A DNA stretch of 64,000 bases from JAHRVQ01 sp051278195 (GCA_051278195.1 JBNMQM010000001.1:371100-435099), one strand, 5' to 3'. Positions 25,268 to 34,663 are shown, counted from the first letter of the stretch. Numbers and translations are program-made. The notes: generated by a model from the sequence alone, not told the origin.

Positions 25268-25755
25268 TGACTGGTGTACACGTATCAACCACAATTAATG
25301 ATGACCCAATAGAATACGTCTGCCCAGCAGATGAGTCTCTGTTGGATGTCTTGCGAGACCGCCTTGGACTGATGGGCGCGAAAGAAGGCTGTGGCACCGG
25401 CGACTGTGGCGCTTGCAGCATCACGCTAGACGGCCAGCTGGTTTGTGCTTGCCTGGTACTCGGCGCCGAAGCAGAAGGTCGCGCGATCACCACGATCGAA
25501 GGCATGGCGACTGGCGAAAAACTGCACCCACTGCAGGATCAGTTCATCAATAACGCAGCGTTGCAGTGCGGGATTTGTACCCCAGGGTTCCTGATTGCCG
25601 CCAAAGTGCTGTTAGATCGCGAGCCAAATCCAACGGAAACTGAAATTCGCTACGCCCTTGCCGGCAATCTTTGCCGTTGTACTGGCTACGACAAGATCGT
25701 AAAAGCCGTACAGGCTGCCGCAAAAGATCTGCGTAAGCAGAACAAGAAGAAATAG
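25264..25755 (+). CDS. [2Fe-2S] small subunit of a xanthine dehydrogenase-family enzyme
   Basis: Two-cluster electron-transfer subunit. Cysteines: EGCGTGDCGACSI (C43, C48, C51) with CAC at 61-63, then LQCGICTPGFLIAA and LAGNLCRCTGYDKIVKAV. This is the CoxS/HcrC-type pattern. The 163-residue length is normal. Two ATG codons start it (25264 and 25267). The first overlaps the FAD subunit's stop. The lysine-rich C-terminus is unremarkable. It lies 12 bp before the catalytic subunit. Confidence 0.92.
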   Translation: MMTGVHVSTTINDDPIEYVCPADESLLDVLRDRLGLMGAKEGCGTGDCGACSITLDGQLVCACLVLGAEAEGRAITTIEGMATGEKLHPLQDQFINNAALQCGICTPGFLIAAKVLLDREPNPTETEIRYALAGNLCRCTGYDKIVKAVQAAAKDLRKQNKKK

Positions 25756-25767
25756 GAGGCATTAAAG

Positions 25768-28020
25768 ATGGGCGATAAAAAATATACAGGGCAAGACTTC
25801 AAAGTTGTTGGTACTCGTGTCAAACGACCTGACGGAATAGACAAGGTAACGGGCCGTGCAAGGTATGGTGCAGACATGAACGCACCGGGTCAGCTGGTTT
25901 CGTTGATGCTGCGTTCTCCTCACGCGCATGCTCGAATCATCAAAATTGATACCTCTAAAGCTGAAAAGCTTAAGGGTGTGAAAGCGGTTATCACGGCCAA
26001 AGACCTGCCTGATTTAACGAATGGCAATACGGGTCTCTTTGACACGCTTGAGAATTGTATGGCACGAGATCGTGCGCTCTATGACGGCCATGCGGTTGCG
26101 GCCGTCGCAGCTATTGATAAAACCATTGCCAAGCAGGCGATCAAACTCATCAAGGTGACCTATGAAAAGTTACCACACGTGACGGATGTTGATGAAGCGT
26201 TGCTACCTGGCGCGCCAGCCATTCAACCTCGCTATGCGCAGGATGGACAACCAGCCAACTTTATGGGTAAAGCTGAGTTCGGTCATGGCGATATTGATAA
26301 GGGCTTTGCTGAAGCTGACGTCATTGTAGAACGCAGTTATAAAACCGGTCAGACGCACCAAGGTTATATCGAGCCCCATGCCTGTCTTGCCAGTGTCAGT
26401 CCAGATGGCACTGGAGAACTTTGGGTAACCACCCAGGGTCATTTCTCCTATCGTAATACCTGTGCCCAACTGCTTGGCATGGACATCGCCAAGCTAAAAG
26501 TGACCTCATCTGAAATTGGTGGTGGTTTCGGCGGTAAGACCCACGTTTGGATGGAGCCTATCGCGCTCGCACTATCTCGCAAGGCGAATCGCCCAGTGAA
26601 GATGGTCATGAGTCGAGAAGAAGTATTTAAGGCTTCAGGGCCGACCTGTTCCACTTCTATGGAAGTCAAAATCGGCGCTAAAAAAGACGGTACCATTGTG
26701 GCTGCCAGAGCCGAGTGTCGTTATATGGGCGGCGCTTTCCCAGGTATCTGGGGCACGCTGGGTGGCATGACAGCATTTGCTTGTTACGACATCCCTAATA
26801 ATAAAGCGATTGGTGTGAACGTCTTATGTAACCGTCCCAAGGTTGCTGCTTATCGCGCGCCTTCCGCACCCATGATGGCGTTTGGCGTTGAGAGCACGAT
26901 GGATCAGCTGGCGAAAGAATTAAAAATCGACCCTGTTGAATTGCGCCTTAAGAACGTCGCTAGAGAGGGTACTTTGGCACCTTATGGGCCTGTTTGGGGT
27001 CCCATTGGTATCGAGCCCACGCTGCAAGCGGTTCGCGATCATCCGCATATGCGCGCCAAGCTAGGTAAAAATCAGGGTCGCGGTGTGGCTTGTGGCTTTT
27101 GGTTTAATATCGGCGGTCAAACCTGTAGTGACCTCAATATCGGTCAGGATGGTTCGGTAAACCTTACTGTCGGCACGGTCGATGTTGGTGGTGCTCGAGC
27201 ATCTCTTGCACTGATTGCCGCAGAAGAGCTGGGCATCTCCTACGACCAGGTAAAAGTGAATATTGGCGACACGTCTTCGTTGGGCCACAACGATACGACA
27301 GAGGGGAGTCGCGGGACATTTTCATCGGGTATGGCAGCAATTTTCGCCGCCAGAGACGCGGTTGAAATACTCAAAGCGCGCGCCGCTAAAATGTGGCAGA
27401 TTCCGCCTGAAGACGTCACCTGGGAAGATGGCCATGCAAAAGCCGTTGGTGCTGAACATGGCAACTTGCCACCGCTGTCTTTGAAAGAGATTGCAGCCAA
27501 AGCAGGCAATACTGGTGGTCCCATCGCGGGGCACCATGAAGCCACTGCAGACGGTGCCGGTGTTTCTTTCGCCTCACATATTGTCGATGTGGAAGTGGAC
27601 CCTGAAACAGGTAAGACGCAGATCCTTCGTTACACGGTTGTCCAAGATGCCGGTAAGGCGATTCATCCTGATTATGTTGAAGGACAATTCCAGGGTGCAG
27701 CCGCTCAAGGTATTGGCTGGGCACTGAACGAAGAATACATCTATGGTGATGACGGACGACTGCAGAATGCAGGTTTCCTCGACTACCGGATTCCTGTCTG
27801 CTCTGACTTACCTTCAATCGACACCAAGATCTTGGAGATTCCTAACCCGAGTCATCCTTATGGTATTCGAGGTGTGGGCGAGACATCGATTGTGCCGCCA
27901 CTGGGCGCTATTGGTAACGCAGTCTCGAATGCGGTTGGTGTCAGAATGTATCAGGTACCGATGTCTCCACCGAGAATCTTGAAGGCACTTGATGACGCAG
28001 CCGCTGACGAAGTTGCCTAA
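25768..28020 (+). CDS. Molybdopterin large subunit of a xanthine dehydrogenase-family enzyme
   Basis: Catalytic subunit with the molybdenum cofactor. The alpha/beta hammerhead covers roughly the first 150 residues (VKRPDGIDKVTGRARYGADM). Cofactor motifs are EIGGGFGGKTHVWMEPIALA, AAYRAPSAPMMAFGVES, TVDVGGARASLALIAAEELG and, near the end, IRGVGETSIVPPLGAIGNAV, whose glutamate is the likely active-site base. There is no Tat signal, so this enzyme is cytosolic, unlike the first operon. Resemblance to 4-hydroxybenzoyl-CoA reductase or CO dehydrogenase subunits exists. The CoxL signature AYXCSFR is not present, so CO oxidation is unlikely. An AGGAGG site precedes the start. Substrate unknown. Confidence 0.92.
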   Translation: MGDKKYTGQDFKVVGTRVKRPDGIDKVTGRARYGADMNAPGQLVSLMLRSPHAHARIIKIDTSKAEKLKGVKAVITAKDLPDLTNGNTGLFDTLENCMARDRALYDGHAVAAVAAIDKTIAKQAIKLIKVTYEKLPHVTDVDEALLPGAPAIQPRYAQDGQPANFMGKAEFGHGDIDKGFAEADVIVERSYKTGQTHQGYIEPHACLASVSPDGTGELWVTTQGHFSYRNTCAQLLGMDIAKLKVTSSEIGGGFGGKTHVWMEPIALALSRKANRPVKMVMSREEVFKASGPTCSTSMEVKIGAKKDGTIVAARAECRYMGGAFPGIWGTLGGMTAFACYDIPNNKAIGVNVLCNRPKVAAYRAPSAPMMAFGVESTMDQLAKELKIDPVELRLKNVAREGTLAPYGPVWGPIGIEPTLQAVRDHPHMRAKLGKNQGRGVACGFWFNIGGQTCSDLNIGQDGSVNLTVGTVDVGGARASLALIAAEELGISYDQVKVNIGDTSSLGHNDTTEGSRGTFSSGMAAIFAARDAVEILKARAAKMWQIPPEDVTWEDGHAKAVGAEHGNLPPLSLKEIAAKAGNTGGPIAGHHEATADGAGVSFASHIVDVEVDPETGKTQILRYTVVQDAGKAIHPDYVEGQFQGAAAQGIGWALNEEYIYGDDGRLQNAGFLDYRIPVCSDLPSIDTKILEIPNPSHPYGIRGVGETSIVPPLGAIGNAVSNAVGVRMYQVPMSPPRILKALDDAAADEVA

Positions 28021-28035
28021 GAGTAAGCCGGCCTA

Positions 28036-28278
28036 ATGGAAGTTTTTCTTTCAGGGCCACTAAGAGATGCCGTGGGTGGTCTCGCCTCAATTGAAGTTGA
28101 GGCCGAGACCATTCGCGAATTAATCACCCGGCTCACTGATCGTTATCCGAAATTAGAAGCTCATCTAGAGGACGGTATCGCCGTCGCTATCGATGGCACG
28201 ATCTATCGTGATAGCTGGGAAACACCCATTCCTCAAAATTCCGAAGTTTATATGCTGCCTAGAATAGCGGGTGGTTAA
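28036..28278 (+). CDS. MoaD/ThiS-like ubiquitin-fold protein
   Basis: Small beta-grasp sulfur carrier of 80 residues ending in the di-glycine needed for adenylation and thiocarboxylation (MLPRIAGG). MoaD is the small subunit of molybdopterin synthase. This copy lies in the molybdenum hydroxylase operon, 15 bp behind the catalytic subunit, suggesting a dedicated or extra MoaD for cofactor supply, or a different sulfur-transfer role. No moaE or moeB is nearby. Confidence 0.8.
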   Translation: MEVFLSGPLRDAVGGLASIEVEAETIRELITRLTDRYPKLEAHLEDGIAVAIDGTIYRDSWETPIPQNSEVYMLPRIAGG

Positions 28279-28306
28279 TCCCCAATAGAAAGCAAGGAGA
28301 AGCTTA

Positions 28307-28711
28307 ATGGCTTTGGCAATTACAAAAGACTCAATTGATCTTGGCATCATTACGACAGATGCTGAAAAGTCCTTGGTATTTTATCGAGACACCCTGGGGC
28401 TGGCAGAAGACGGTGCCATGGATATGCCAGGTGGTGGAAAAATGGTGCGCTTAAGCTGCGGCACCACCACATTAAAGATCGTTGTGAACGCGAAAGAACC
28501 CAAGGCGACCTCACCAGTGGGTGGCATCGGCGGTGCCACGGGGTTCAGATATTTCACGATCTCTGTGAGCAATCTCAAGGAAGCTACTGATGAGTGCGCG
28601 GCGGCGGGTTATAAAATCGCCGTGCCTGCGCGAGAAATCAGGGCGGGTGTCATGATCTCGATCATCGAAGACCCGGACGGCAATTGGGTTGAATTGTTGC
28701 AAATGGGCTAA
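28307..28711 (+). CDS. Glyoxalase/VOC superfamily protein
   Basis: Member of the vicinal-oxygen-chelate fold, one betaalphabetabetabeta pair per half. Seen: IDLGIITTDAEKSLVFYRDTL at the N-terminus and the C-terminal metal-binding type strand MISIIEDPDGNWVELLQMG with the acidic residue. Members act as glyoxalases, dioxygenases, or binding proteins; the role here is unresolved. GGAG ahead of the ATG and its place between the MoaD-like and GST-like genes suggest it belongs to the same operon and processes the pathway's product. Confidence 0.85.
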   Translation: MALAITKDSIDLGIITTDAEKSLVFYRDTLGLAEDGAMDMPGGGKMVRLSCGTTTLKIVVNAKEPKATSPVGGIGGATGFRYFTISVSNLKEATDECAAAGYKIAVPAREIRAGVMISIIEDPDGNWVELLQMG

Positions 28712-28714
28712 CGT

Positions 28715-29506
28715 ATGACGGACTATTTGGATGTTAACGACGCTCAGACCCAACCGGGTTTGAGGCTGGTGCTGACAGCAGGGGTTCCAGGACCGTGGAG
28801 CGAATCCGCCAAAGCACTATTTAGGCACCATGGCGTGTCGTACCTGCCGGTGCGTCAGGACGGTGGCCGAGCTAATCCTGAACTTTTGGCCTGGACTCGG
28901 CATCGCAATGCGCCCATCGCACTTTACAACGACGAGGCGCCACGGGTTCGTTGGCTTGAGCTACTCGATCTCGCAGAGCGGCTGGGCCTTGGTCCTGGTA
29001 ATGGTAATAGTCAGGGTGATACTACCGCGGCATCTCTCTATCCAGCTGATCGTACCGAACGCATGATGATGGTAGGGCTGATCAATGAGATAGCCGGTGA
29101 AAACGGCTTTGCCTGGAATGCGCGGCAATTAATGCTAAATGCGACCTATCAGGCGGTGGGTGATAAGGCCTATAAAAATCCGATGTTGAAGGACTATCAA
29201 TTCGATCCCGATAAAGTTGAATCTGTTAAAGCTTCACTGAATGATTTTCTGGCTTTCTTAGCCAAACATCTTGATACGCAGCCGGGCCACTATCTGATCG
29301 GCAATCAATTTTCCGCTGCGGATTTGTACTGGGCTTACTTCTCGAATCTGCTGCGACCGCAAGCCGAGACGATTAATCCGATGCCTGGTTTTCTTCGCAA
29401 GAGTTATGAGTTGACCGCAACGCTAATTGACCCCTTTGATGAGTCGTTGGTAACCCAAAGGGATTGGATTTTCGATCAACACCTCGAAACGCCTCTGACT
29501 TTTTAA
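28715..29506 (+). CDS. Glutathione S-transferase-like protein
   Basis: GST-fold protein of 263 residues. The N-terminal half is thioredoxin-like (GPWSESAKALFRHHGVSYLP, followed by NAPIALYNDEAPRVRW where GSTs bind glutathione), and the C-terminal half is helical with PGHYLIGNQFSAADLYWAYF, a standard GST C-terminal signature. The N-terminal catalytic serine, tyrosine or cysteine is not obvious. It ends the molybdenum hydroxylase operon; only three bases separate it from the glyoxalase-like gene. A role in conjugating or isomerising a pathway intermediate is plausible but not shown. Confidence 0.8.
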   Translation: MTDYLDVNDAQTQPGLRLVLTAGVPGPWSESAKALFRHHGVSYLPVRQDGGRANPELLAWTRHRNAPIALYNDEAPRVRWLELLDLAERLGLGPGNGNSQGDTTAASLYPADRTERMMMVGLINEIAGENGFAWNARQLMLNATYQAVGDKAYKNPMLKDYQFDPDKVESVKASLNDFLAFLAKHLDTQPGHYLIGNQFSAADLYWAYFSNLLRPQAETINPMPGFLRKSYELTATLIDPFDESLVTQRDWIFDQHLETPLTF

Positions 29507-29526
29507 GAGACATAGTTCTGGACTTT

Positions 29527-29553
29527 GAGCTCTGAACTCTGAGTTCAGAGCTC
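29527..29553. repeat. 12-bp perfect palindrome between convergent genes
   Basis: GAGCTCTGAACT and its complement AGTTCAGAGCTC surround a 3-nt CTG spacer, and a further partial copy follows to 29569. It lies between the converging GST-like and acyl-CoA dehydrogenase genes, so it may fold at the end of both transcripts. No T-run is present. Confidence 0.6.
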
Positions 29554-29577
29554 TGAGTTTAGAGCTCTGCGCCACAC

Positions 29578-30702
29578 CTAACCTGTTTGCCCTAGGATCA
29601 ACGGTGCTAGTAATGTTCGCTGATGGACCTCGTCGCCGAATTGATGCTGGCCCCATAAGGCGCGACGAAGATACAGCTGTGCGTCACACTCAAAGGTAAA
29701 GCCGAATCCGCCATGGAACTGAATGGCCCGGTCACCGGCGAAAGCGCAGCCTTCACTGGCAACCACTTTTGCCATCCGTACAGCTAGTTCGCGGTGATCG
29801 TCTGTATCAGCATCAAAGCCGGTCGCTGCATGGTAAACATGCGAACGGCTCGCCTCGAGGCCAATCAGAATATCCACCGTTGGGTGTTTCAAGGCCTGAT
29901 AACTGCCGATATACCGATCGAATTGCTTGCGTGTTTTGAGGTATTCGACAATCAAATCTAAGGTGCTAGCATGCCCGCCGGCCATTTCTGCCGACAGCAG
30001 CAGCATTGCCGCGAGTTCAATCTCAGTGAAGTCAATCGTTTGCAGTAGGTTCGATTTCGGTACCTGTATGCCGTCAAGTGTGAGGCGATAGCTGCGACGT
30101 GTTTCATCGATGATCACTTCTCGATTCACTGCTGCCGCGTCAATACTAGATGCCTCGATCAAGACTAATCTAGGTTGGCCCTCGAGTAACACCGATACAA
30201 TCATGAAATCAGCAATATTGGCGTCTTCAACAAATACCTTAGTGCCAGAAAGGACGAGATGATGATCTGCCAGTTTTGCTGTACAGATAGGCGTAGACAA
30301 ATCCCAGCTCCCACCTTCTTCCATTAGCGCCATGGTACCGATGGCGCCGGCTGCAGTAGCGGGCAACCATCGAGATTTTTGATCATCTGTGCCCGCTAGG
30401 CTTAGTGCGTGTGCTGCGATTGCAGACCATATCAGCGGCGAAGCCATTAGCTGTCGGCCCATACATTCGACGATAGGGACTAAATGACTAAATCCGAGCC
30501 CTAAGCCGCCATGTTCTTCCGGGATAACGATGCCACCCCAACCAAGCTCTGTCATAGCGGCCCATACATCGACGGGTATTGCGCGATCGTCGTCTAACCT
30601 TGCGCGAACTAGGTCGATGGATGATTGGTTCTTGGAAAATTCTCTCGCTGAGTCCAAGAGCATGGCTTGTTCTTCAGAAAATTCTATATCTTTGCTCATC
30701 AA
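29578..30702 (-). CDS. Acyl-CoA dehydrogenase (small partner)
   Basis: FAD-dependent acyl-CoA dehydrogenase-fold protein, cytosolic. Three-domain architecture: N-terminal helical (IEFSEEQAMLLDSAREFSKN), middle beta (LSGTKVFVEDANIADFMIVS), and C-terminal helical (TRKQFDRYIGSYQALKH, AIQFHGGFGFTFECDAQLYL). The adjacent gene encodes a second, different dehydrogenase, an arrangement known from two-gene heterotetrameric enzymes acting on steroid or branched side chains. The usual catalytic glutamate is not evident here, so one subunit may be structural. It is 8 bp behind the partner gene. Confidence 0.88.
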   Translation of the reverse strand: MMSKDIEFSEEQAMLLDSAREFSKNQSSIDLVRARLDDDRAIPVDVWAAMTELGWGGIVIPEEHGGLGLGFSHLVPIVECMGRQLMASPLIWSAIAAHALSLAGTDDQKSRWLPATAAGAIGTMALMEEGGSWDLSTPICTAKLADHHLVLSGTKVFVEDANIADFMIVSVLLEGQPRLVLIEASSIDAAAVNREVIIDETRRSYRLTLDGIQVPKSNLLQTIDFTEIELAAMLLLSAEMAGGHASTLDLIVEYLKTRKQFDRYIGSYQALKHPTVDILIGLEASRSHVYHAATGFDADTDDHRELAVRMAKVVASEGCAFAGDRAIQFHGGFGFTFECDAQLYLRRALWGQHQFGDEVHQRTLLAPLILGQTG

Positions 30703-30710
30703 ACTAACTC

Positions 30711-31913
30711 CTAGCTTTTAGGCAATCCGAGGACGCGTTCACCAATGATGTTGGCCTGAATTTGAGACGTTCCACCACCAATCGTGGCGGAGAACGAGTT
30801 GAAGTACAGACGTTGCCATTTACCGCCATCAACGGCCTCGTTAGAGACGAATCTCGCACCATCTGCACCCTGCAAGTTGATCGCGAATTGACAAAATCGG
30901 CGCTTGAGTTCGGTGCCGCGTAATTTACCGGACATGGGCACCGCTCCCTGATAGTCAGATGCCAACGCAGGGATCTTGCTGCGTTGATTCATGAGGCTGT
31001 TGCTCTTCGCTTCTATCATCAGTTTGACCATTTGATCCCGTATCAATGGGTCTTCTAACGCTGGCTTGCCATTGCGTGTTGAGCGGCGAGCCAATTCCAA
31101 TACATCGTTAACATTCACGTCCATGACGGCCATGCCGCCGGCTTGGCCGCCGACGTTACCGCGTTCGAACATTAGGGTTGCCATTGCAATGGACCAACCC
31201 TCACCTTCAGCGCCCATCAGACAATCCGCAGGAATTCGTGCGTTGTCGAAGTAGGTTTGGCAAAAGCCAAACTCACTGGTGAGCTTTTTGATAGGCTGTG
31301 GTGTGATGCCTTCAGTTTGCATGGGGGCTAAGAAAAAGCTTAAGCCCGCGTACTTATTTGGTCCGTCGGTAGAGGTTCGTGCCAGCAGGATCATGTACTT
31401 GGCGTAAGAGCCGAGGCTGGTCCAAATTTTTGAACCATTGATCACGTAATCATCACCGTCTCGGATGGCTTTCGTCTGCGCATTGCCAAGATCAGAACCA
31501 TGGTCAGGTTCAGAGAAGCCTTGCGCCCAGATATCTTCAGCACTCAAAATACCTTTGATGTATTTGTTCTTCTCTGCTTCGCTACCTCTCTGCAGTATTA
31601 GTGGCCCAGCCCAGTTGAGGCCAATAGTGTTGGTCATAAACGGGACGCGTTGCTGAGCCATTTCCTGAGTCACGATATCTTGAAATACTTGGGCTTGGCC
31701 ACCGCCACCATACGCTTCTGGCCATGCCATACCCAAGTAACCGGCTTCATAGACTTTCTGCTGCCAGGATCGAAGATACTCAAACTGTCGGTCCGTGCCG
31801 ACTTCCATAAACGACTCGGGTAGCAGATAGCCAGGGTCGCCAGGGTTGTTTTCGGTTAACCAGGCACTCACGTCCCGTCTGAATTCATCCAGCTCTTGCT
31901 GCGTGACAGACAT
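30711..31913 (-). CDS. Acyl-CoA dehydrogenase (large partner)
   Basis: FAD-dependent acyl-CoA dehydrogenase introducing a 2,3-double bond. Seen: WAQGFSEPDHGSDLGNAQTK for the FAD/substrate region, YVINGSKIWTSLGSYAKYMI, the acceptor-interaction region and the C-terminal GGTSQIQANIIGERVLGLP, where G-G-T-S-Q-I is the standard FAD-binding C-terminal signature. 400 residues is normal. It is upstream of, and probably paired with, the smaller dehydrogenase at 29578-30702. The thiolase gene lies upstream in the same direction with 58 bp between them. Confidence 0.92.
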   Translation of the reverse strand: MSVTQQELDEFRRDVSAWLTENNPGDPGYLLPESFMEVGTDRQFEYLRSWQQKVYEAGYLGMAWPEAYGGGGQAQVFQDIVTQEMAQQRVPFMTNTIGLNWAGPLILQRGSEAEKNKYIKGILSAEDIWAQGFSEPDHGSDLGNAQTKAIRDGDDYVINGSKIWTSLGSYAKYMILLARTSTDGPNKYAGLSFFLAPMQTEGITPQPIKKLTSEFGFCQTYFDNARIPADCLMGAEGEGWSIAMATLMFERGNVGGQAGGMAVMDVNVNDVLELARRSTRNGKPALEDPLIRDQMVKLMIEAKSNSLMNQRSKIPALASDYQGAVPMSGKLRGTELKRRFCQFAINLQGADGARFVSNEAVDGGKWQRLYFNSFSATIGGGTSQIQANIIGERVLGLPKS

Positions 31914-31971
31914 TTAAAAAACCTCTAATGGCGAATAAGTTTGGGAAAAATCCAAGGGTAGATTGTCGAGT

Positions 31972-33153
31972 CTAGTCTTTGCCGTACAAGGTGACGACGC
32001 AAGCGCCGCCTAGACCAAGATTGTGTTGCAAAGCATGGGTCGCGCCGGATACTTGCCGATCGTCGGCTTGGCCGCGGAGTTGCCAGACGAGTTCCGTGCA
32101 TTGGGCGAGGCCCGTTGCACCCAGGGGATGTCCCTTGGACAATAATCCGCCCGATGGGTTTGTCACCACTCGGCCGCCATAAGTGTTGTCGCCATCCCAG
32201 ATGAACTTTTCCGCGGTACCTTCATCGGTGAGTCCAAGTGCCTCATAGGTGAGTAGTTCGTTGGCTGAAAAACAATCATGTAGCTCGACGACCTGGACGT
32301 CACGTGGGCCAATCCCGGCTTGCTCGTAAACGTCATCTGCGGCGGCCTTTGCCATATCGTAGCCCACCAGTTTACGCAGCGAATGTGACTCTAGGGTGCT
32401 GGTGAAATCTGTGGTCATTGCCTGGCCCTTGATGGTGATCGCGTTGCTAATCCCGTGTTTACGCGCAAACGCCTCACTACAGACAACAGCGGCAGCTGCA
32501 CCGCAGGTCGGCGGGCAACACTGAAAACGCGTCAATGGGCCATAAATATGCGGCGACGCCATGATTTCCTCAACGGACAAGTACTCGCGGAACACGGCGT
32601 AGGGATTGTTGGCGGCGTGGCGTCTGGCTTTCTCAGAGATTTTGGCAAAAGTTTCAGGTTTGGTGCCATATTCATCCGAGTACTCTTTGCCCGCACCGCC
32701 AAAATACTGAGCAGCATCCGGTGCTTTTTTGTCGATATCTTGCAAATTTTTACGCGCTTTGAAAAAACGTTTTAATGGGCTGGGCCGATCTGGGAATGTG
32801 GCACCGAGTGCTCCCGGTACCATCTGCTCAAAGCCCAGCGCCAGCGCGCATTCGACAACGCCAGACTGCACAGCTTGTCTGGCCAGAAAGAGAGCAGTAG
32901 AACCTGTGGCGCAATTGTTATTGACGTTGATGATCGGTACGCCGGTCATGCCGAGGCCATAAACGGCAGCCTGTCCAGCCGTAGAATCGCCGTATACATA
33001 GCCCACATAGACCTGCTGGATATCGTCATAACGAATCCCAGCATCCTCTATAGCCAGTCGTGCTGCGGTCTCTCCCATCACTGGATAATCATCGCTTTGG
33101 CCGGGTTTCGTAAATGGGATCATGCCGACACCAGCGACTTTAACTTTGCTCAT
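31972..33153 (-). CDS. SCPx-type thiolase / lipid-transfer-like protein
   Basis: Thiolase-fold enzyme of the sterol-carrier-protein-X group, splitting 3-oxoacyl-CoA (often branched or sterol-derived). No SCP2 domain follows. Conserved regions: NNNCATGSTALFLARQAVQS with the nucleophilic cysteine, VELHDCFSANELLTYEALGL, and GLLSKGHPLGATGLAQCTEL. The 393-residue length suits the family. It leads a three-gene run (thiolase, large and small acyl-CoA dehydrogenases). The gene cluster reads divergently from the CoA-transferase gene that starts 200 bp away. Confidence 0.9.
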   Translation of the reverse strand: MSKVKVAGVGMIPFTKPGQSDDYPVMGETAARLAIEDAGIRYDDIQQVYVGYVYGDSTAGQAAVYGLGMTGVPIINVNNNCATGSTALFLARQAVQSGVVECALALGFEQMVPGALGATFPDRPSPLKRFFKARKNLQDIDKKAPDAAQYFGGAGKEYSDEYGTKPETFAKISEKARRHAANNPYAVFREYLSVEEIMASPHIYGPLTRFQCCPPTCGAAAAVVCSEAFARKHGISNAITIKGQAMTTDFTSTLESHSLRKLVGYDMAKAAADDVYEQAGIGPRDVQVVELHDCFSANELLTYEALGLTDEGTAEKFIWDGDNTYGGRVVTNPSGGLLSKGHPLGATGLAQCTELVWQLRGQADDRQVSGATHALQHNLGLGGACVVTLYGKD

Positions 33154-33356
33154 TTTGTCATTTCCTTTTGGGTATTTTTATCTTTGCTGGAAGGCAATAT
33201 ACGAGTCTGGCTGGATCACGGCAACCGGATCAGCGAGGCATTAAAGCCCAGCTCTCTCGTCTCACGCTGTCGAGCTCAGGCGGCTGATCTCGGACAATGT
33301 GTCGAAAGGGCTTTGTGCTAAGTTGTACCTTTGCAAGCCACTAAAGAGAGAAGCAT

Positions 33357-34532
33357 ATGAAACCATTAGAAGGCATAACGGTTCTAGAATTTTCAACTAT
33401 GATCACGGCGTCTTTTGCCGCGATGATGTTAGGGGAGCAGGGCGCTCGTGTCATTAAGGTCGAGCCGATCGAAACGGGGGACCCCATGCGCTACATCGGG
33501 ACAGCGAAGGGTGGCATGTCGGCGCTTTTTGCGAACTGCAATCGAGGTAAAGAATCGATCAGGGTTAATCTCAAAGACCCTGCCGGACAGGCACTCGTGC
33601 GAGAACTTGTTGCCGAGGCTGACGTCGTGATTCATAACTTCAGGCCGGGGGTGATGGACAAGCTCAACCTTGGCAGCGAACAACTGCGTGGCTTGAACGA
33701 TAGACTGGTGTATATGGCCATCTCCGGCTTTGGTCAGGAGGGCCCGCTTAGTGGCGCGCCAGCTTACGACCCAGTCATACAGGCACAAACGGGCATGACC
33801 GCATCGCAAGGTGTCGGCGGGCACACGTTCATTCGTAATCTTATGTGCGACAAAATTACGGCCTATACGGCCTGCCAAGCCGTCACGAGCGCGTTGTTTA
33901 TGCGAGAACGTTTTGGCTCTGGTCAGCATATTGATCTCTCAATGTTGGACTCAGGCTTATTCTTTATTTTTCCCGACAGCTATATGAATCACACGTTAAC
34001 CGATGCCGATGTTGAAGTTCAGGCGCTGCTTTCCGATATGATTTATCAACTCACCGAAACCAGCGACGGCGGCATTACTATGTCTGCTGCGAGCGAGAAT
34101 CAGCGGCTCGGTGTGCTCAAAGCGGTTGGCAAAGAGGCGATGGCTAGCGATCCTCGCTTTAGTACTCTGCAAGCGTTGATGCAGAACTTTGAAGCTTATC
34201 GTCAACTCCTCGCTGATTCGTTTCTCGCCCTCACCACCGATGAGGCGCTGGCCAGGCTCAAGGAAAATGATGTGCCTTGTGCGAAGTGCCTCAGTCTTGA
34301 CGAAGTGCTGGATCAAGAACAGTTGCACGCCAACGATTCCATTGTGGTGAGAGAGCATCCACTGATGGGCTCTATGAGGATTATGAAGGCGCCGCCGAGG
34401 TTCGGTGGAGAGTCGTTGGCGCCTGGCGAGCATAGCCCGGCCCATGGCGAGCATACCGACAAGGTGCTTATCTCCTATGGAATTGACGAGCCTAGGCTTC
34501 AATCACTCAAGGATTCAGGTGTGGTCGCCTAG
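33357..34532 (+). CDS. CaiB/BaiF family CoA-transferase
   Basis: Type III CoA-transferase of the CaiB/BaiF (formyl-CoA transferase-like) family, moving CoA between carboxylic acids in the cytosol. Seen: ITVLEFSTMITASFAAMMLG, the CoA-contact strand ARVIKVEPIETGDPMRY, DVVIHNFRPGVMDKL, and FIRNLMCDKITAYTACQA, whose aspartate is at the position of the active-site aspartate that forms the covalent intermediate. 391 residues is typical. It probably activates the acids used by the neighbouring beta-oxidation genes. Confidence 0.92.
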   Translation: MKPLEGITVLEFSTMITASFAAMMLGEQGARVIKVEPIETGDPMRYIGTAKGGMSALFANCNRGKESIRVNLKDPAGQALVRELVAEADVVIHNFRPGVMDKLNLGSEQLRGLNDRLVYMAISGFGQEGPLSGAPAYDPVIQAQTGMTASQGVGGHTFIRNLMCDKITAYTACQAVTSALFMRERFGSGQHIDLSMLDSGLFFIFPDSYMNHTLTDADVEVQALLSDMIYQLTETSDGGITMSAASENQRLGVLKAVGKEAMASDPRFSTLQALMQNFEAYRQLLADSFLALTTDEALARLKENDVPCAKCLSLDEVLDQEQLHANDSIVVREHPLMGSMRIMKAPPRFGGESLAPGEHSPAHGEHTDKVLISYGIDEPRLQSLKDSGVVA

Positions 34533-34663
34533 AGATAGGTGGCGAAATGCCAAATCTGACCTGAAATCCCGTCAGCTCACTGGCTCGCGATGCAGGCAAA
34601 TATTTGAATTTCAGCCCAGCATAGGGTTATGGTTGCGGCTCACAAATTTACTGGAGCGATCTG

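Noticed and set aside
25768..28020. CO dehydrogenase large subunit (CoxL)
   Set aside because: The characteristic AYXCSFR active-site loop is absent, so aerobic CO oxidation is not supported.
33429..33929. 166-codon minus-strand open frame
   Set aside because: Antisense to the CaiB/BaiF coding sequence; composition is that of a shadow frame.
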